A stretch of DNA of 64,000 bases from Eulemur rufifrons (GCF_041146395.1 NC_091001.1:105546965-105610964); one strand, 5' to 3'. Counted from the stretch's first letter, positions 33,430 through 45,534 are shown. The notes: generated by a model not told the origin, from the letters alone. Numbers and translations are program-made.

Positions 33430-33935
33430 AAACACACCATGATCAAGGCCACCACATGCATTTTCAGCTCCTGCAATTTTACAGGGCTGGCTTTTGGTCA
33501 GTGTGCATATTAAGGCCAGGGCGGTTGTTGAAATATAGAAACTTTTCCACCATTGACCAGTTTGCACTGGTCAGTAGGGACCACTAAGTGCCCAGGTCCC
33601 AGCCTCCTTGGCTGTCCAGGTCTCTTCCCCAAGACCCCCCAGACCCCCACAGCCTGGAGCCACAGGTCGATGTTTAACTCAGCGGAGTCCCTCTGGAATT
33701 CTTCGACAGGTCTCTCCTATTCTGTGCTCTGAAGTAACACTTTTTAAGTGTCCGATGACAAAATCTGTGCTCTATGGCCTTAATGTTAGATAAAAAGGTG
33801 TGCATATTACTCACTTTGATACATATGAAAAAAGTTCTTTCTAGAAAGTTTGTCTCAGTTGAGCATTTATAAGCCCCAAGCATAGGAAAATTATTTAATA
33901 ACAATGTCACCAACATTGAGTATATCAATCTTTAA
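33430..33935. other. Unassigned block between old L1 pieces
   Basis: GC-richer than both flanks, and located between two L1ME-like fragments that would be roughly collinear. Contains the perfect hairpin at 33554-33573. Could be a later insertion of an unrecognised element, or plain single-copy DNA. Confidence 0.3.
33554..33573. other. Perfect 8-bp hairpin
   Basis: TGACCAGT, loop TTGC, ACTGGTCA: a perfect inverted repeat with a four-base loop. Too short for a miRNA precursor; no function claimed. Confidence 0.5.
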
Positions 33936-33939
33936 TTTT

Positions 33940-34100
33940 TGTGAATCTCATTAGGGAAAATAGATCTCATTTTTGTTTTATTTGCATTAGTTTGATAATT
34001 GATAAATCGAACGTCTCTTTATATGTTTATTTGTCATTGTATTCCTCTTTAAAAGAAACTTTCTGCTATTTATTTGGCCCTCTTTTCCTTGGACTGTACA
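33940..34100 (-). repeat. Old L1 (L1ME-like) fragment
   Basis: 'ttatttgcattagtttgataattg', 'cgtctctttatatgtttatttg', 'gctatttatttggccctc' parallel the antisense old L1 segment 'tttgcatttctctgatta...catatgtttattggcc'. Confidence 0.5.
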
Positions 34101-34104
34101 TAAG

Positions 34105-35112
34105 TTTAAAATTTTCTTTATTTTTTGAGTCAGCTTTATTGAGGTGTGTAATTAACATCTTTATTGATTTATAATTTACATACCATACCATTCACCATTT
34201 AGTATATTCATAGGTTTGTGCAGTCATCCCCATAATCTAATTTTATTTAGGACACTTTCATCACTTCAAAATAAAAACCTTGTGCCCATCAACAGTCTTC
34301 CCCTATTACCTTCTCCTCCTCTAGTCCCTGCAAGTATTGATCTGTTTTCTATCTCTACATATTTTATAGAGAACCTACTATGAATATTTTATATGAATAG
34401 AATCATACAACATAAGGTGTTTTGTGACTAGCTACTTTAACTTAGCATATGTCTCCATTATATATCAATGTTGTAGCCTGTATCAATACTTCATTCCTTT
34501 TTATTGTTGAGTAATATCTCACGTATGACTATGTCCTATTTTATTTATCCATTAATCCATTGATGGAAATTAGGGTTGTTTCCACTTTTTGGCTAATATG
34601 GAATAATACTGTTATGAATATTCACATATAAGTTTTTGTGTGTACATATATTTCCATTTATCTTGGGTAAATAACCAGGAGTAGAATTGTTGAGTCATAC
34701 AGAAACTGTGTTTAGCATTTTGAGGAAGTGTCAAACTGTTTTTCAAAGTAGTGGCTGTACTGTTTTAAATTCTGACCAGTAACATATGAGACTTCTGATT
34801 TCTCCACATCCTCAACAATAGCCATTATTTTCTGTTTTTTGAATTTAGCCATTCTAGTGGGTGTAAAGTGCTATCTCACTGTGGTTTTGGTTTGTATTTC
34901 CATAACATCTAATGACGGCAATCATCTTTTCATGTGCTTATGATCTATTTGTATATCCGTGGAGAAATGTCTATTTCATATACTTTCTCCTTTTTTAATT
35001 AGGTTGTTTATCTTATTATTATTGAGCAAGCATTTTTTATGTATTCGAGATACAGTCCATTATCAGATAAATAATTGGCAAATATTTCTCTCATTGTGTG
35101 GGTATCTTTTCA
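34105..35112 (-). mobile_element. L1M LINE fragment, about 1 kb
   Basis: Well-preserved antisense L1: 'tttatccattaatccattgatgg', 'gggttgtttccactttttggc', 'gagtagaattgttgagtcatac', 'ccattctagtgggtgtaaag', 'tggagaaatgtctatttcat', 'ccattatcagataaataattgg'. No open frame survives. Confidence 0.88.
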
Positions 35113-36849
35113 ATACAAGAAAGGGGATGTTTGGAGAAAGGCAAAGACAACGAGAAATTATCACCAGAAGGCCTTCTTTGCTTCTGCACACACCGAAATA
35201 ACAGGCATACACATCACAACTCTTACAAGATTCCTTTTTGTTCCCTTGAAAAGATTTCTTATATCATAGAAAAGAAGCCTGAAATTAAGCAAATGTATGC
35301 TGCTTTAATAAATACAGCACATTAGAAACTCCAGTTTTTGGGGTTTACTTTTGGTAAGGTTGGAACTGAAAATTTAGTTTATAGACAAATTTCTTTTAGG
35401 GATCCCCATCGCTGGCCACTCTGACACTCCGCTCTGTGGCCCTGGGACAGAGAGTGGGGAGGGCCAAGGTAGAGGAGGAGTGCTGGTCAGTAGACACCTG
35501 TCACAGAAGGGCTGTGCGTGTGCACCTGCCACACACGCAGAACGCGGTGCTGGGGGGTGGGGAGACAGTGTGTTCTCCACTCCAATTTTTCAGACAGTGC
35601 AGGAAAATCTACCTTGAACACTTTCAAAGGCAATCTCTTCCATCCTGGATCTTGTTTTTAAAATGTTCTTCCCTCTATTAGTTTATGTAATCACTCTCAG
35701 CCTAGATCTATCTTCTGGAGTGATTGTGAACTAGTCCTAGGACTGCCACATCGCAGCCCTTCCAATATGGCAAGACAGTTGTCATTGTCCTTGAGTGTTC
35801 TCATTTCTTCTTGTGAGGTTAGAGCAGTGAAGAGCAAAGTAGGAAAACTATTGCCGGAGATCAGAACCCTGAAATTAGGCTAACTGTTTCTCAGGTGTCT
35901 TCCTCTTCCTCATCCTGAGCCTGATTTCAGTGATGACCAGTGTCTTGAAGCTGCTTCTAGCAGACCAGTCAACACAGACGAATTTATGAGCAAGCCTGCT
36001 AATACTCAGACTGTGTTCTGAAAGGACAGGGTTTGGGCAGGGTTTCTATGAGAATTTGAAAGAGAAATTCAGCTTTTATGTATTTATATTTTTAGCTATG
36101 TGAGATTTCATTTGAAGAAAATATTCTCTTATGTAAAAAAAATTGGAAAACCATGACCCTCACACATTTTTAAATTTTTCATCCTTATTAAATTTTATTT
36201 AATTTGTATCAACTTCTTGCATATTTGACTTAGGACTCTACTTCCAGGAAATTTGTATACCTGAGAAAAATGCTAAAGTTTTGATGTGTTCCATATGCAG
36301 TATAAAGTAGTCAAACCTAAACTCAAGTGCAGGAGAAAGCTTTTTATTATTGTAGGCAATTATTTGTAAAAAATTTGTAAGAAGGCATTTTAAATAATCA
36401 CAAATCAATACCTTCAGATAGCACTGACAAGTAGAAATAAACTAGTTTTTAATATCCGAAACTTCTTTTTCTTACTGAAAAGTGTTCCAGTTTGTAATAG
36501 CTTTGTAATTTTCTCATTCAGATAAATAGTACAATTATTTTTAACAAGTCATGTTGGAAGTTGCTTTGATTTAAAGATTTTGAAAACAATCAACATATTT
36601 TCTCAGATATATTGATTGCTTCTGAATATAAATATGGGTAAATAACTCTTTTATATCATTGACTCATCTTCAAAGTTTGCAATTATATGTAGTTGTGGGA
36701 ATAAATAGTGAACAAAGCACTTTTAAAATACTTAAGTTCCAGGGACACTATTTGGAAGGTAGTTGTTAATGATTTAATACAGAATGTTAGAAGATATCTT
36801 TCCATGAGAAATCGTCCATGAATATTATATAATTAGGTATTTAAGCTGA
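35113..36849. other. Long unassigned stretch
   Basis: About 1.7 kb. 35380-35600 is GC-rich ('ggtgctggggggtgggg'), the rest AT-rich. No gene or confident repeat. Confidence 0.4.
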
Positions 36850-36995
36850 AATCTGCCTGTCATTCTTACACTGGACTGTGAGCTCCTTGGGGACAGGATA
36901 GGACCGATCTAATTCATCTTGATTTCTCTTAAATCTAAACCAAAGCCTCTTACAGGGAAGTCTTGTTCATTGAACCAAACTGAATTAAATTAAAG
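36850..36995 (+). repeat. L2 3' end fragment
   Basis: 'ctggactgtgagctccttggggacagg', 'aagtcttgttcattgaacc' follow the L2 3' UTR in sense. Confidence 0.65.
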
Positions 36996-37527
36996 TGAAT
37001 TTAATGAAATTTAAATGGCTTAAATTAAAATAAAATGCATGCCTTTAAATTATTGGTACTAGGTTTAGAATCAACCTTATATAATTGCATCATGTGGACA
37101 CTATCAAATTCGCCTTCTCTCTGCAATAATGCCTACAGTTATAAAGATGACTTGTAATCCATGATGGTGGAAAATTAAAAATATATATGTTAGCTGTATT
37201 GTATTTTGAAATTTAATGTAATTCTTATTTTAAGACCAAATGAAGTCAATTTTAGGCTTATTTAACAGACATTTCAATTGATAGTTAAATCACTAGAAAA
37301 ACCAAGATTTAAAAATCACTGACGTGCTAAGTACAAAATCAGTTATAGTATCCAAAACTGATGAAATTACTTCAGATAGTTTGTAAGTGGAATTTCTAAC
37401 AAGTTATTATTAATACAACTGAATAGTTAGTGATGACAGTACTGCTCACAGTGGCCTTTTTAGCAAAGGTATATTTAAATTACCTCTTGTCACCATGATC
37501 AACTGAAACAGTTTTACATTTCATAAC
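36996..37527. other. Unassigned AT-rich DNA
   Basis: No gene or repeat recognised. Confidence 0.4.
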
Positions 37528-37809
37528 TTTTTTTTTTTTGAGACAGAGTCTTGCTCTGTTGCCCAGGCTAGAGTGCCGTGGCATCAGCCTAGCTCACAAC
37601 AACCTCAAACTCCTGGGCTCAAGTGATCCTCCTGCCTCTAGCTGGGATCACAGGCACGCACCACCGTGCCCAGCTACTTTTTTCTATTTTTAGTAGAGAT
37701 GAGGTCTCACTCTTGCTCAAGCTGGTCTCAAACTCCTCAGCTCAAGCCATCCTCCTGCCTTGGCCTCTCAGAGTGCTAGGATTACAGGTGTGAGCCACTG
37801 AGTCTGGCC
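37528..37809 (-). mobile_element. Alu SINE with internal deletion
   Basis: Antisense Alu: poly-T, 'gagacagagtcttgctctgttgcccaggctagagtg', 'catcagcctagctcac', 'tcactcttgctcaagctggtctcaaactcc', ending 'gagtctggcc'. About 14 bases are missing in the left monomer between 'cctgcctc' and 'tagctgggatc' (37636-37641). No long T/A linker. Target duplication not found. Confidence 0.95.
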
Positions 37810-38439
37810 AAAGTTTCCTAACATTGAGGAACACTGAACTTCCCAGCATCACACCTAACATTGCGTTTTCTGTATCATAAAAGTAGACACAACTGATATT
37901 ATCATTATTTTCTGAGACAAACTTATCTATGATCATTTCCACAGCAATTTTAATACAACCCAAATTGAAATTCAATTTATTAAAAACCCATCCTTTTTTC
38001 ATTTCCTCATTTTCAATTTAATTGGCACATTAGCCTGAGTCTGAGAATAGAAAAAAATTAAATCAAAAACTTCTAAAACAAAACTCTTACATGCAGTGTG
38101 TTGGTTTTACCTTGCATATCATGTATGTGCCATCTTTGGTCCCTGGGGAACTGATCCTAGCAGTCCCTGGTACCTCTGGGGAACTCGCCCAGAACTGTAG
38201 GAATCAATGCCGGTCAGGAACAAACTCCATTGTGTGTGCATCCTCGTAATACTAAATATTTTCACAGGCCCTGCAATATGGAGTTAGAATATTTTTATCC
38301 TCATATTACCTAAATATACATAAACATGAAACTAGGTATGAACTCCTTATGCTTTGAATTCATACCACTCTGAAGTCAAAACAAATTTACAATCTAAAAC
38401 CAAACAAATTACAAAAGCAAAAGTAAGTTGTCAAGAGTA
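37810..38439. other. Unassigned AT-rich DNA
   Basis: No gene or repeat recognised. Confidence 0.4.
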
Positions 38440-38720
38440 ATTCATTTTGCTGAAACTAAATTCCTGCTTGCATTAGGGCAGTGGCATGGACTCTCCCTTT
38501 AGCTTTCACATGTCTATTCACCTCGCTTGGACTGAAGTCGATTTTCTCTCCACTTTCCGTGCTCCCTCAGAGCCATCATCCCTGCAGTTCACAGTGATGT
38601 CATTTGGAGTTCAACCGGCAGGAATGCATCATTTGCCTACTAAATCTGCCTCTATTCTTTTCTCATTAGCCTGGGACAATTAAAGCAGCGCTACTTGACT
38701 GTTGACAACTCATTTATAAA
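38440..38720. promoter_or_regulatory. Candidate conserved non-coding segment
   Basis: Non-repetitive, with a CRE/AP-1-like TGATGTCA at 38595-38602, then 'gggacaattaaagcagcgc' and, just past it, 'ataaatataattacaaac'. No coding frame of note. Regulatory role is inference. Confidence 0.2.
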
Positions 38721-39424
38721 TATAATTACAAACTTGGACACTGGAACTGTGAGCAAGGGTTTCGAAAAGGAAGCAGTCATACCAATAATTCAGAATATGC
38801 TATTTTTAATTTTTGTAATATGTAGCAATGATGTTAAAAAATTTAAAAAGTCTGATAGGGAACTGAAAGACCTCTAAAAACTTGTCCTGGAGCTTCTGTT
38901 TATAAAAACAATCCTAAAATAACTATGATAGAGAGCTATTTTGCACCCTACATAGTTTCTGTCTTCCTTCGGTTTGACTTTGGAGGAAGCAGAAAATAAA
39001 ATCTGGAGGCCGGACATCAGGTAGCCCTGGGAGAAGCCAGATCAGGATGGCATGGGTGGACATGTGCTATGTAGTACTTGCATTTGGGAAGACAACAGAA
39101 TCAAGTGGGTGAAACAGGAAGGTAAAACTCTGTAGAGTCTAGGTTCTTCCTATTGGTGCTGTTTTCCCCAGAAGATCCCTTTGGATGCTATGCAAAAGCC
39201 AATGTTCTCCCACAGGTTAACATCTGACATCATGTATAAGTTCCAGATACTCACACACTGATGGAAGATTCACACCTTAAGGTCAGCTGTCCTGATCTAT
39301 AATGAACTTTGGTCAGGTCATGGGTAGAGCTTAAGAAATATGCACTCAGCAAATTTTGGCTACTCCTGCCTTGGCTGCAGAAGCCTGCCAGCGCACCATG
39401 ATACTATCTGATTAGGGACATTGT
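38721..39424. other. Unassigned DNA
   Basis: No gene or repeat recognised. Confidence 0.4.
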
Positions 39425-39655
39425 ATAGCTTAGTCCATGAGAGCCCTGGGTTCCACTTTCGACTCTGCCACTTTAGACCTAGATGACCTTGAGCAGGGGG
39501 TTGAACCTGTATGAGCATGCTGTTAAATGGGAATAGTAGTAGCACTTACCTTATAAGGCTGCAGGGAGGAACTAAATAAACTAAAGCAGGGAAGGTTCTT
39601 GACATAGTCCCCAGCACAGAGCAAGTGCTTAATAATTTGAGCCATTATTATTTAC
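39425..39655 (+). repeat. MIR SINE, near full length
   Basis: 'gagccctgggttccactttcgactctgccac', 'gatgaccttgagcagggg', 'agcacttaccttataaggctgcaggg', 'cagagcaagtgcttaataattt' follow sense MIR. Confidence 0.78.
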
Positions 39656-39709
39656 ATTAATACAAAATTCAATATTATTGCATAGGCATGGGAAAAGATG
39701 GCTCTAGAA

Positions 39710-39874
39710 CAATGGTCTCAACTATGTCTGCTGAAGAGCTATAAGAAGTATGCATGCCTGGATTCCACCCCAGAGACTCTGACATACTTGGTACATGGTA
39801 TGCCTGGGATATCAGCATTTTGAAAAGCTCCCAAGTGGTTCCAACAAGCAGTCAAGATTGAGAATCTATTGCTG
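39710..39874. mobile_element. MER5A-like hAT-Charlie element
   Basis: 165-bp near-palindromic MITE: begins 'caatggtctcaac', ends 'ttgagaatctattgctg', middle 'cagagactctgacatacttgg' and 'atcagcattttgaaaagctccc'. Flanked by CTCTAGAA (39702-39709) and CTCTAAAA (39875-39882), an 8-bp hAT target duplication with 7 of 8 matches. Confidence 0.88.
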
Positions 39875-39894
39875 CTCTAAAACAGCTCCTAGTA

Positions 39895-40075
39895 GGTGTA
39901 GTCTTGTTCCATGAATATGGGGAATTTGGATCCTCAGTCCTAATATGACAGCGGATAATTTGTGTCCTTGGGCAAGGCACTCTCCCACTCAGTTTCCCAT
40001 TTATATAGCATGAAGGCAAGATTTCAAATAAGCCTTAAGATTTAAAGTGCTATGCTCTACAAGCTCCAAGAAGAG
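39895..40075 (+). repeat. MIR SINE
   Basis: 'ttggatcctcagtcctaatatg', 'gtgtccttgggcaaggcac', 'ctcagtttcccatttatatagc' follow sense MIR. Confidence 0.6.
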
Positions 40076-40725
40076 AACAAAAATCTCTAACACCCAGCTG
40101 CTTTGAAAAACAAAAAGTCAAGTCAATGAAGCAGTTATTTTTAAGCTGTTCATGTAAAGTGAAGCAAATGTGAAAAAAAAATGTATTCCTTCTTTTTACT
40201 TTTTTACTTGTTTATCTTCATAAAAATACCAAGGTGGTTGATATTTGAGACATAAAACCCAGAATTTTAACTACATGGCAGCTAGAAAGTGGCAAGTGTA
40301 TATATTAACATGATTTACTATCAGCTACTTTCTTTCTATCACTTAACTAAGAAAACCAAGAATCTGAGAACGTCTTCTACATCACCCCTGGATCCTGGGA
40401 TGTGTGAAGGTGACACCTGTATCAGATATACCTCTGGCAGGTAGGGCTCCATGTATTTTATGTGCTGGAAGGTTTCAAGAGAGGGCAAGTTGAAGGTTAC
40501 ATCTGTGTTGGCATTTATTCCCAGAGCCAGCCCCAAATTTGTGAGGATTCACCCCAGTTCCTTGGCTGTCCATTCATAACCACCTCCTAGTAACCAGGCT
40601 TTAGAAAGTGCCCTGAAGGAAAACATTAATGCCCATTATGGATGTGTAAGTAGCATAATAAAGGCCACAGGTGTAGTAGTCCATGGCTTACAAAACACTT
40701 TCACGAAAGTCATGAAAATTTAACA
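40076..40725. other. Unassigned DNA
   Basis: No gene or repeat recognised. Confidence 0.4.
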
Positions 40726-40726
40726 A

Positions 40727-40791
40727 GTAGCACTTACCTTACAAGGCTGCAGAGAGAAAGTAAATGGACTAACACAGAGAAATTTTTTGAC
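40727..40791 (+). repeat. MIR-like segment similar to 39538-39603
   Basis: Aligns without gaps to the MIR at 39538-39603, differing at about 12 of 66 positions, much closer than two independent old MIR copies usually are. Confidence 0.6.
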
Positions 40792-40839
40792 GCCTCCTCC
40801 AGCAAATAATATCTTTATACAATACAAAAAGTAGTGTAT

Positions 40840-41020
40840 ATTAATGTTCACAATAAGCCTGTGGATAAAATATTTTTGTTCCAGTTTTACAGAAGAGAAA
40901 ACTGATGCATAGAGAGATAATGAGATTTGTTCAACGATATCCACCCCATCGGTGTTTGAGCAAAGACTCCATCTCCCATGACAAATCCTGGGTCTCTTTG
41001 CTATACCAGGTTCACCTGTG
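40840..41020 (-). repeat. MIR SINE
   Basis: 'ccagttttacagaagagaaaactgatgc', 'gagataatgagatttgttcaacg' follow the antisense MIR core. Confidence 0.7.
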
Positions 41021-42285
41021 GAGTGGGAACTGTGAATGTCATAGAAACTGCCAGTCATAATCCTTCAGTATCTGCTATAGGAGCAATTAAGTCTTGAGTG
41101 TCTAAGATCTGTCCTTTCCTTTCTCTCCCTGTTTAGTATCTTCTTCCTCTCCTGTCTTCCTCCACTTTCTTGTGTTCTTTCTCTGGCTTCCTTAATCTCT
41201 ACTCTCTTTTTTACCTCTTTCTCTAAAGAATATGGTAACTTCATAGAGTTAGAGCCTCTATTCTTTCCCCAATATAACTATAATTCTTGTGCACCGCCTT
41301 ATTTTTCCCAAGGGACACCTTTCCTTGTTCTTGATTGCAATAAGAGTTCTACTCAGCTCCCAGGGCTGCTTGACTGGACCCAAACGCCCTTCTGAGTTCA
41401 TGCAGACTTCCTCTTGCAGAACACTGGATCCAGATTCCCTTCCATCACTGCAGAAACTGAGGAAACAGCCTTCATCACCTCGAACCCCTGCCTGTTTTTA
41501 CAGTTGCCTTTTGGCTCTAAGATTCTTGCATGTGTCAAGCTCTACCTATTAGACTATCATCCTTGAATATCCTTTGAATTTGTTTGAAGTTTTCATGTTC
41601 TGGGCATAGTCTGCTTTAGTTCTGCCAACTAGAGGCTGCTCTTTCCTCCCTTCCATCCAGGGCTCCGTAGTTGAGCCCAGACCATTTTAAGGAAGGGTAT
41701 GTTCTCCCTCTCCTGCAGGGGTTCTGTATCCTGATCAAGGCTGTTTTCATGAGGAATAGAGAATACCCAGCTTCTTTCCTGATCAGTCTTAAACTCTAGG
41801 ATATTTTAACCCATGCAATGAGTTTAATTATTTTAAGATTAAGGATTATTTCTTCTATGGGAATCATCCTATTGATCTTAAACTTTAAGAAAGTAACTAC
41901 TATTTTCTATAGAACTCTCAATTTCATGCTAAACTTTTTTTATAAAGAAGATGTTTTTCCAGATGGTAAGATTGTGATAATAATCATTTGAATTAGAACA
42001 GAATTTAATTCTGATATTACTCATGTAGAAGATTATTTTTGCTTCTGAATAATTTAAACCGATTTTTGTGCCTTTTCAGGTCTAACATCTTTTCTATGGT
42101 AGTCCCAAATTGCCAATCTTATATAAAACTTGCAAAACCCTATGATTTAGTATAAGAATCTCAGATGCCTCTTTTTTTTTTTTTTGAGGTTACTATCTTA
42201 AAAAGGACCACAGTATAAAACAATTGCCCTAACTAGGTAAATAATGGTTTCTGTAGCCCAAATAAGGGTGCAGTTTATTTTTTTT
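41021..42285. other. Long unassigned stretch
   Basis: No confident repeat or exon. An 87-codon frame at 41289-41552 is unremarkable. Poly-T run at 42172-42185. Confidence 0.4.
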
Positions 42286-42360
42286 TCTCTCTCTCCCCCA
42301 CACCCCTTCTCTTTCCTTCCTTTTCCTCCCTTCCTTCTTTCTTTTTCTTTCTTCTTGCTT
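42278..42360 (+). repeat. Pyrimidine-rich low-complexity tract
   Basis: Almost pure C/T over about 80 bases (TTTCTCTC, CCCCCAC and CTTTCTTT motifs). Confidence 0.85.
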
Positions 42361-43334
42361 TGTTTAATAGTGGCTCCTGTGATTAAAATATCTGTATTGG
42401 TACAGGCTTCATGAGATTTTAGGTCAATTAATTCCTTTTAAAACTAAGTTGCATTTTTAGGGTAGATGCTTAATCATTCTAATATATCAGGATATTTACA
42501 CTTTCAAGTATAAGCCCAAGAACTTTGAAACATGACTCAAACCCATTCACACTTGAAAGCCTTTTTAGATATTGTTATTTTATTTCTACCAGATAGTTCT
42601 GTGATTTCTCAAAGCCTGTGGTTGCATTAAGTGGAGGGCAGCTCAGTAGGAAATTCTTGCCGTCTCTGGTTGTGTCTGTGTCACCACCTTATCTTGAATT
42701 CGAATACCTGCATTTCATTAAAGCAATGAGCCATGCCCTTGTATATTCCTTGTGATTTAATGGTTAGGGGATTTAGATGCCTGATCACCCAAAGAGAACA
42801 TACAATCTTGGAAGCTATCAGGGGTTTCTCAGAACTCTTTCAATTCTCAGGAGTCCTTAATGTGAAGAGGCAGTCCTCTAATGCCTTAAACACGTGCTCA
42901 TGACCTTGGCATCTGCTTGCATTAAAGTGAGGTAAATTGCTCACTCTGCTTCCACTTTCCCCTGATGGGAAGTGGACGTGATTACTGTGTCTTGTCACCC
43001 AGAAGACACAGGATCTGACCTCCCTCTACTTCTTCCTTCAGAATCTACAGCACGTCCCCTGTGGAGCAGTGACGCAGGGCCGTGGAGCACACCAACGTGC
43101 TGTGCTGAGTTGAAGGAGCTTTTCACACGCTTTTGCATTTCTTCTACTGCGGATGTTTAACCTACGGCAAGTGAACTCAGACTTTCCATATTTGTCCAGA
43201 CATTGCTTACTGATAGGTGTGTAGATCTGCCTTATAATTAAGATAAATATTTTTGCTGAAAATATCTGACAGTCCATTCTGTACTCTCAGAGGCTGGTGT
43301 AGCCAAGATTCAATGGTATTATTGTCAGTTTAAT
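42361..43334. other. Unassigned DNA
   Basis: No confident repeat. 42970-43160 is GC-richer with a 62-codon frame and a polypyrimidine-AG before 43042; no exon can be supported. Confidence 0.4.
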
Positions 43335-43440
43335 GATCTGTCCCTCTTAAAAGACTCTGATCTCTTTGAGGATAGTGGCTTTGTCAAAATATTCATTTAT
43401 CTCCTCCTGCAGTTCTTGGTACAGTTCCTGAGGTTAATTG
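43335..43440 (+). repeat. L2 3' end fragment
   Basis: 'gatctctttgaggatagtggc', 'cagttcttggtacagttcctgagg' follow the L2 3' UTR in sense. Confidence 0.55.
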
Positions 43441-43984
43441 ACTGACTCCCTGACTGTTGTTGTTTCATCAGACCCAGTGGGGGAATATACTCAGTCCTCT
43501 TTTATATGAGGGAGACTAAGGGTTTTGACTAAGAACTCTGAACTAGTAACTTACCTCAGTGGAATTAACCGCACATTTTCTAGTACTTAGTTATTTTTAT
43601 ACCGCATCACTTATTTATACCACAGGTTGTATACAAGGGAAGGATACATTGGAGAAAAGGAAACTGAACCTGGGACTTAACATATTAGTAAAATTGATTA
43701 AATTTTCATTAGTATAGGAAAGATGGGAGAAAATATCAAATATGAAAACTGCGGGGTGAAGATGGGAGAAAGGAGTGAACATGGCTTTGGAAATGAACTT
43801 GGTATAAGTGGGAGGAAATAATTCATTTTGCTTAGTTGGCATTAGAGCCTAAGCTAGGAGAGAATGGAAATAAAAATAGATGGGTAGATTCAGGTCTGAT
43901 TTTGGAGCTCTCTGCATGAGGCAGAAACACCTAAAATTGGTGTTGGACAGCTATAAGCTGTAATCTTTCATGACAGACTTTTAC
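43441..43984. other. Unassigned DNA
   Basis: No gene or repeat recognised. Confidence 0.4.
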
Positions 43985-44150
43985 ACTTGGAATGTACTCA
44001 TTGAAATTTAAAGTGTTTTAATAGACATTATCTATTTTTATCTTTCTAATTATCGTATGAAGTAGAAAATGCTAAATAGTTTTACCAGTCTGAAGACTGA
44101 ACTTCAATTTGATGTCAAGTTGCACTATCTTACGGGGTACTTCATCTTTA
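43985..44150 (-). repeat. Possible MIR SINE
   Basis: 'aaagtgttttaatagacattatc', 'attatcgtatgaagtagaaaatgc', 'ttttaccagtctgaagactgaac' resemble antisense MIR. Diverged. Confidence 0.45.
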
Positions 44151-44690
44151 CTTGCTCTTAGAACTGGAATCCTCTGGAACAGGCTGGGCAGTTATGGATA
44201 TTTGCCACCTAAATTTTACCTATTTCAAGACATCCATTGCAGAAAAAAACATAAGGGATAAACACTCAAACAATGTAATATTGTGTTTGCTTTTACCTTC
44301 TATCCCAAAGCTAATTGTCAGCTAAGGCTTTGTGTGTTATAACTTATCAGTAACACACGACTGGATTTTGTGAAGCTGGCCCTTCCAGGCACCGAGTGGG
44401 GTTTTGATGCCATTGCCTCGAATCACGCTCATTCCATCAGCTAGCCCCTGAGTGGCCATGTGCAGCCTGGGTTATCACGCAGCATCAGGTGTAACTCCTG
44501 CACTCGAGAGAGTGCCAATTTATGAGAGGAGACAACATTTTAGTGTAATTTCCAGAAAGGGGGTAATAAGTTATGCCAACTACCGGAATTGGTCAGAGAA
44601 GTTGTAAATACATGATACAAGAGCTTGCTACTTTTGGTTTTCTGCTCATATAGGTAGGCCTTGTGTTTTAATATGTTTCTTTGAATTCAA
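44151..44690. other. Unassigned DNA
   Basis: No gene or repeat recognised. Confidence 0.4.
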
Positions 44691-44960
44691 AATTACACTC
44701 ACATACACACATACCAACATACCACACCATACAAATATGTGTTCAAAACATAGAATAGCTGTGCAGAACATTCTTGAACTCCACCCTTGCCAGAAGGGAA
44801 AATTAAAAAATGTGAGCCATGAATATATATTGTATCCTACATATGTACATATATATGTATATATTTACATATTGTATATATGTCATCATGGATAATAATT
44901 TTATATGTATATAAAAATAAACAAACATGCATATATACATATACATATTAATACTTGGGC
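44691..44960. repeat. CA/TA-rich low-complexity region
   Basis: Starts with imperfect CA repeats (44693-44740). At 44822-44950 it becomes alternating TA/TG with self-complementary blocks such as 'acatatatatgtatatat'. Minus-strand frames of Tyr/Ile here are repeat translations. Confidence 0.75.
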
Positions 44961-45339
44961 TATAGAAATTTTCACTATAAATAATAAAAAAGTTGCTAAA
45001 ATTGCTAGAACCTTCTATCAACTAAGTAAATACTAGATCCATAATTTAAAATACTCTTTTATAAGGAAAATCAGAGAACAATAATTTGATATTTTGAATA
45101 GCTACTCAGATAACTATGGGAATAATTAAGGTTGACATTTGCTTGGCCTGACTCTGAATCTGTTTGGGAAGAGTAATATTACATACTCAATTTTTTCTAA
45201 TAGTTTGGATCAATAAAAAATGTATCTTCTGCTTTTTCCCCTTTTGTGGACAAAAAGCTGACTAGTAGCTGAGGATTAGATAAAGGAAGTATTTTGGCTC
45301 AGGTATTTAGTACCAGACAGTGTTATCATTATAACTCAA

Positions 45340-45450
45340 TAACCACTAATTTGTCCATTCAAAAAATATTTCCTGAGTTCAAAGCCAAACACATAGAACC
45401 AGTGCTAGGGAGTAAGATAAAAATTATATGTGAGATAGAATGTACATTCC
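45340..45450 (-). repeat. L2 3' end fragment
   Basis: 'tccattcaaaaaatatttcctgagttc', 'agtgctagggagtaagataaaa' follow the antisense L2 tail. Confidence 0.6.
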
Positions 45451-45534
45451 AAAAACAACTGCAGAAATATTTCACATCCCACATGCTCTTCCAGAACTTT
45501 TGGTTCTCCTCTTAAAATTAGCCAGGCTTTTGTA

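Noticed and set aside
33554..33573. Hairpin as a miRNA precursor
   Set aside because: The stem is only 8 bp; precursors need about 22 bp or more of near-continuous pairing.
43000..43160. Possible exon after a polypyrimidine tract and AG
   Set aside because: One acceptor-like site and a 62-codon frame, without a donor, homology or neighbouring exons.
44803..45021. Tyr/Ile-rich minus-strand frame
   Set aside because: Translation of the TA/TG low-complexity region.
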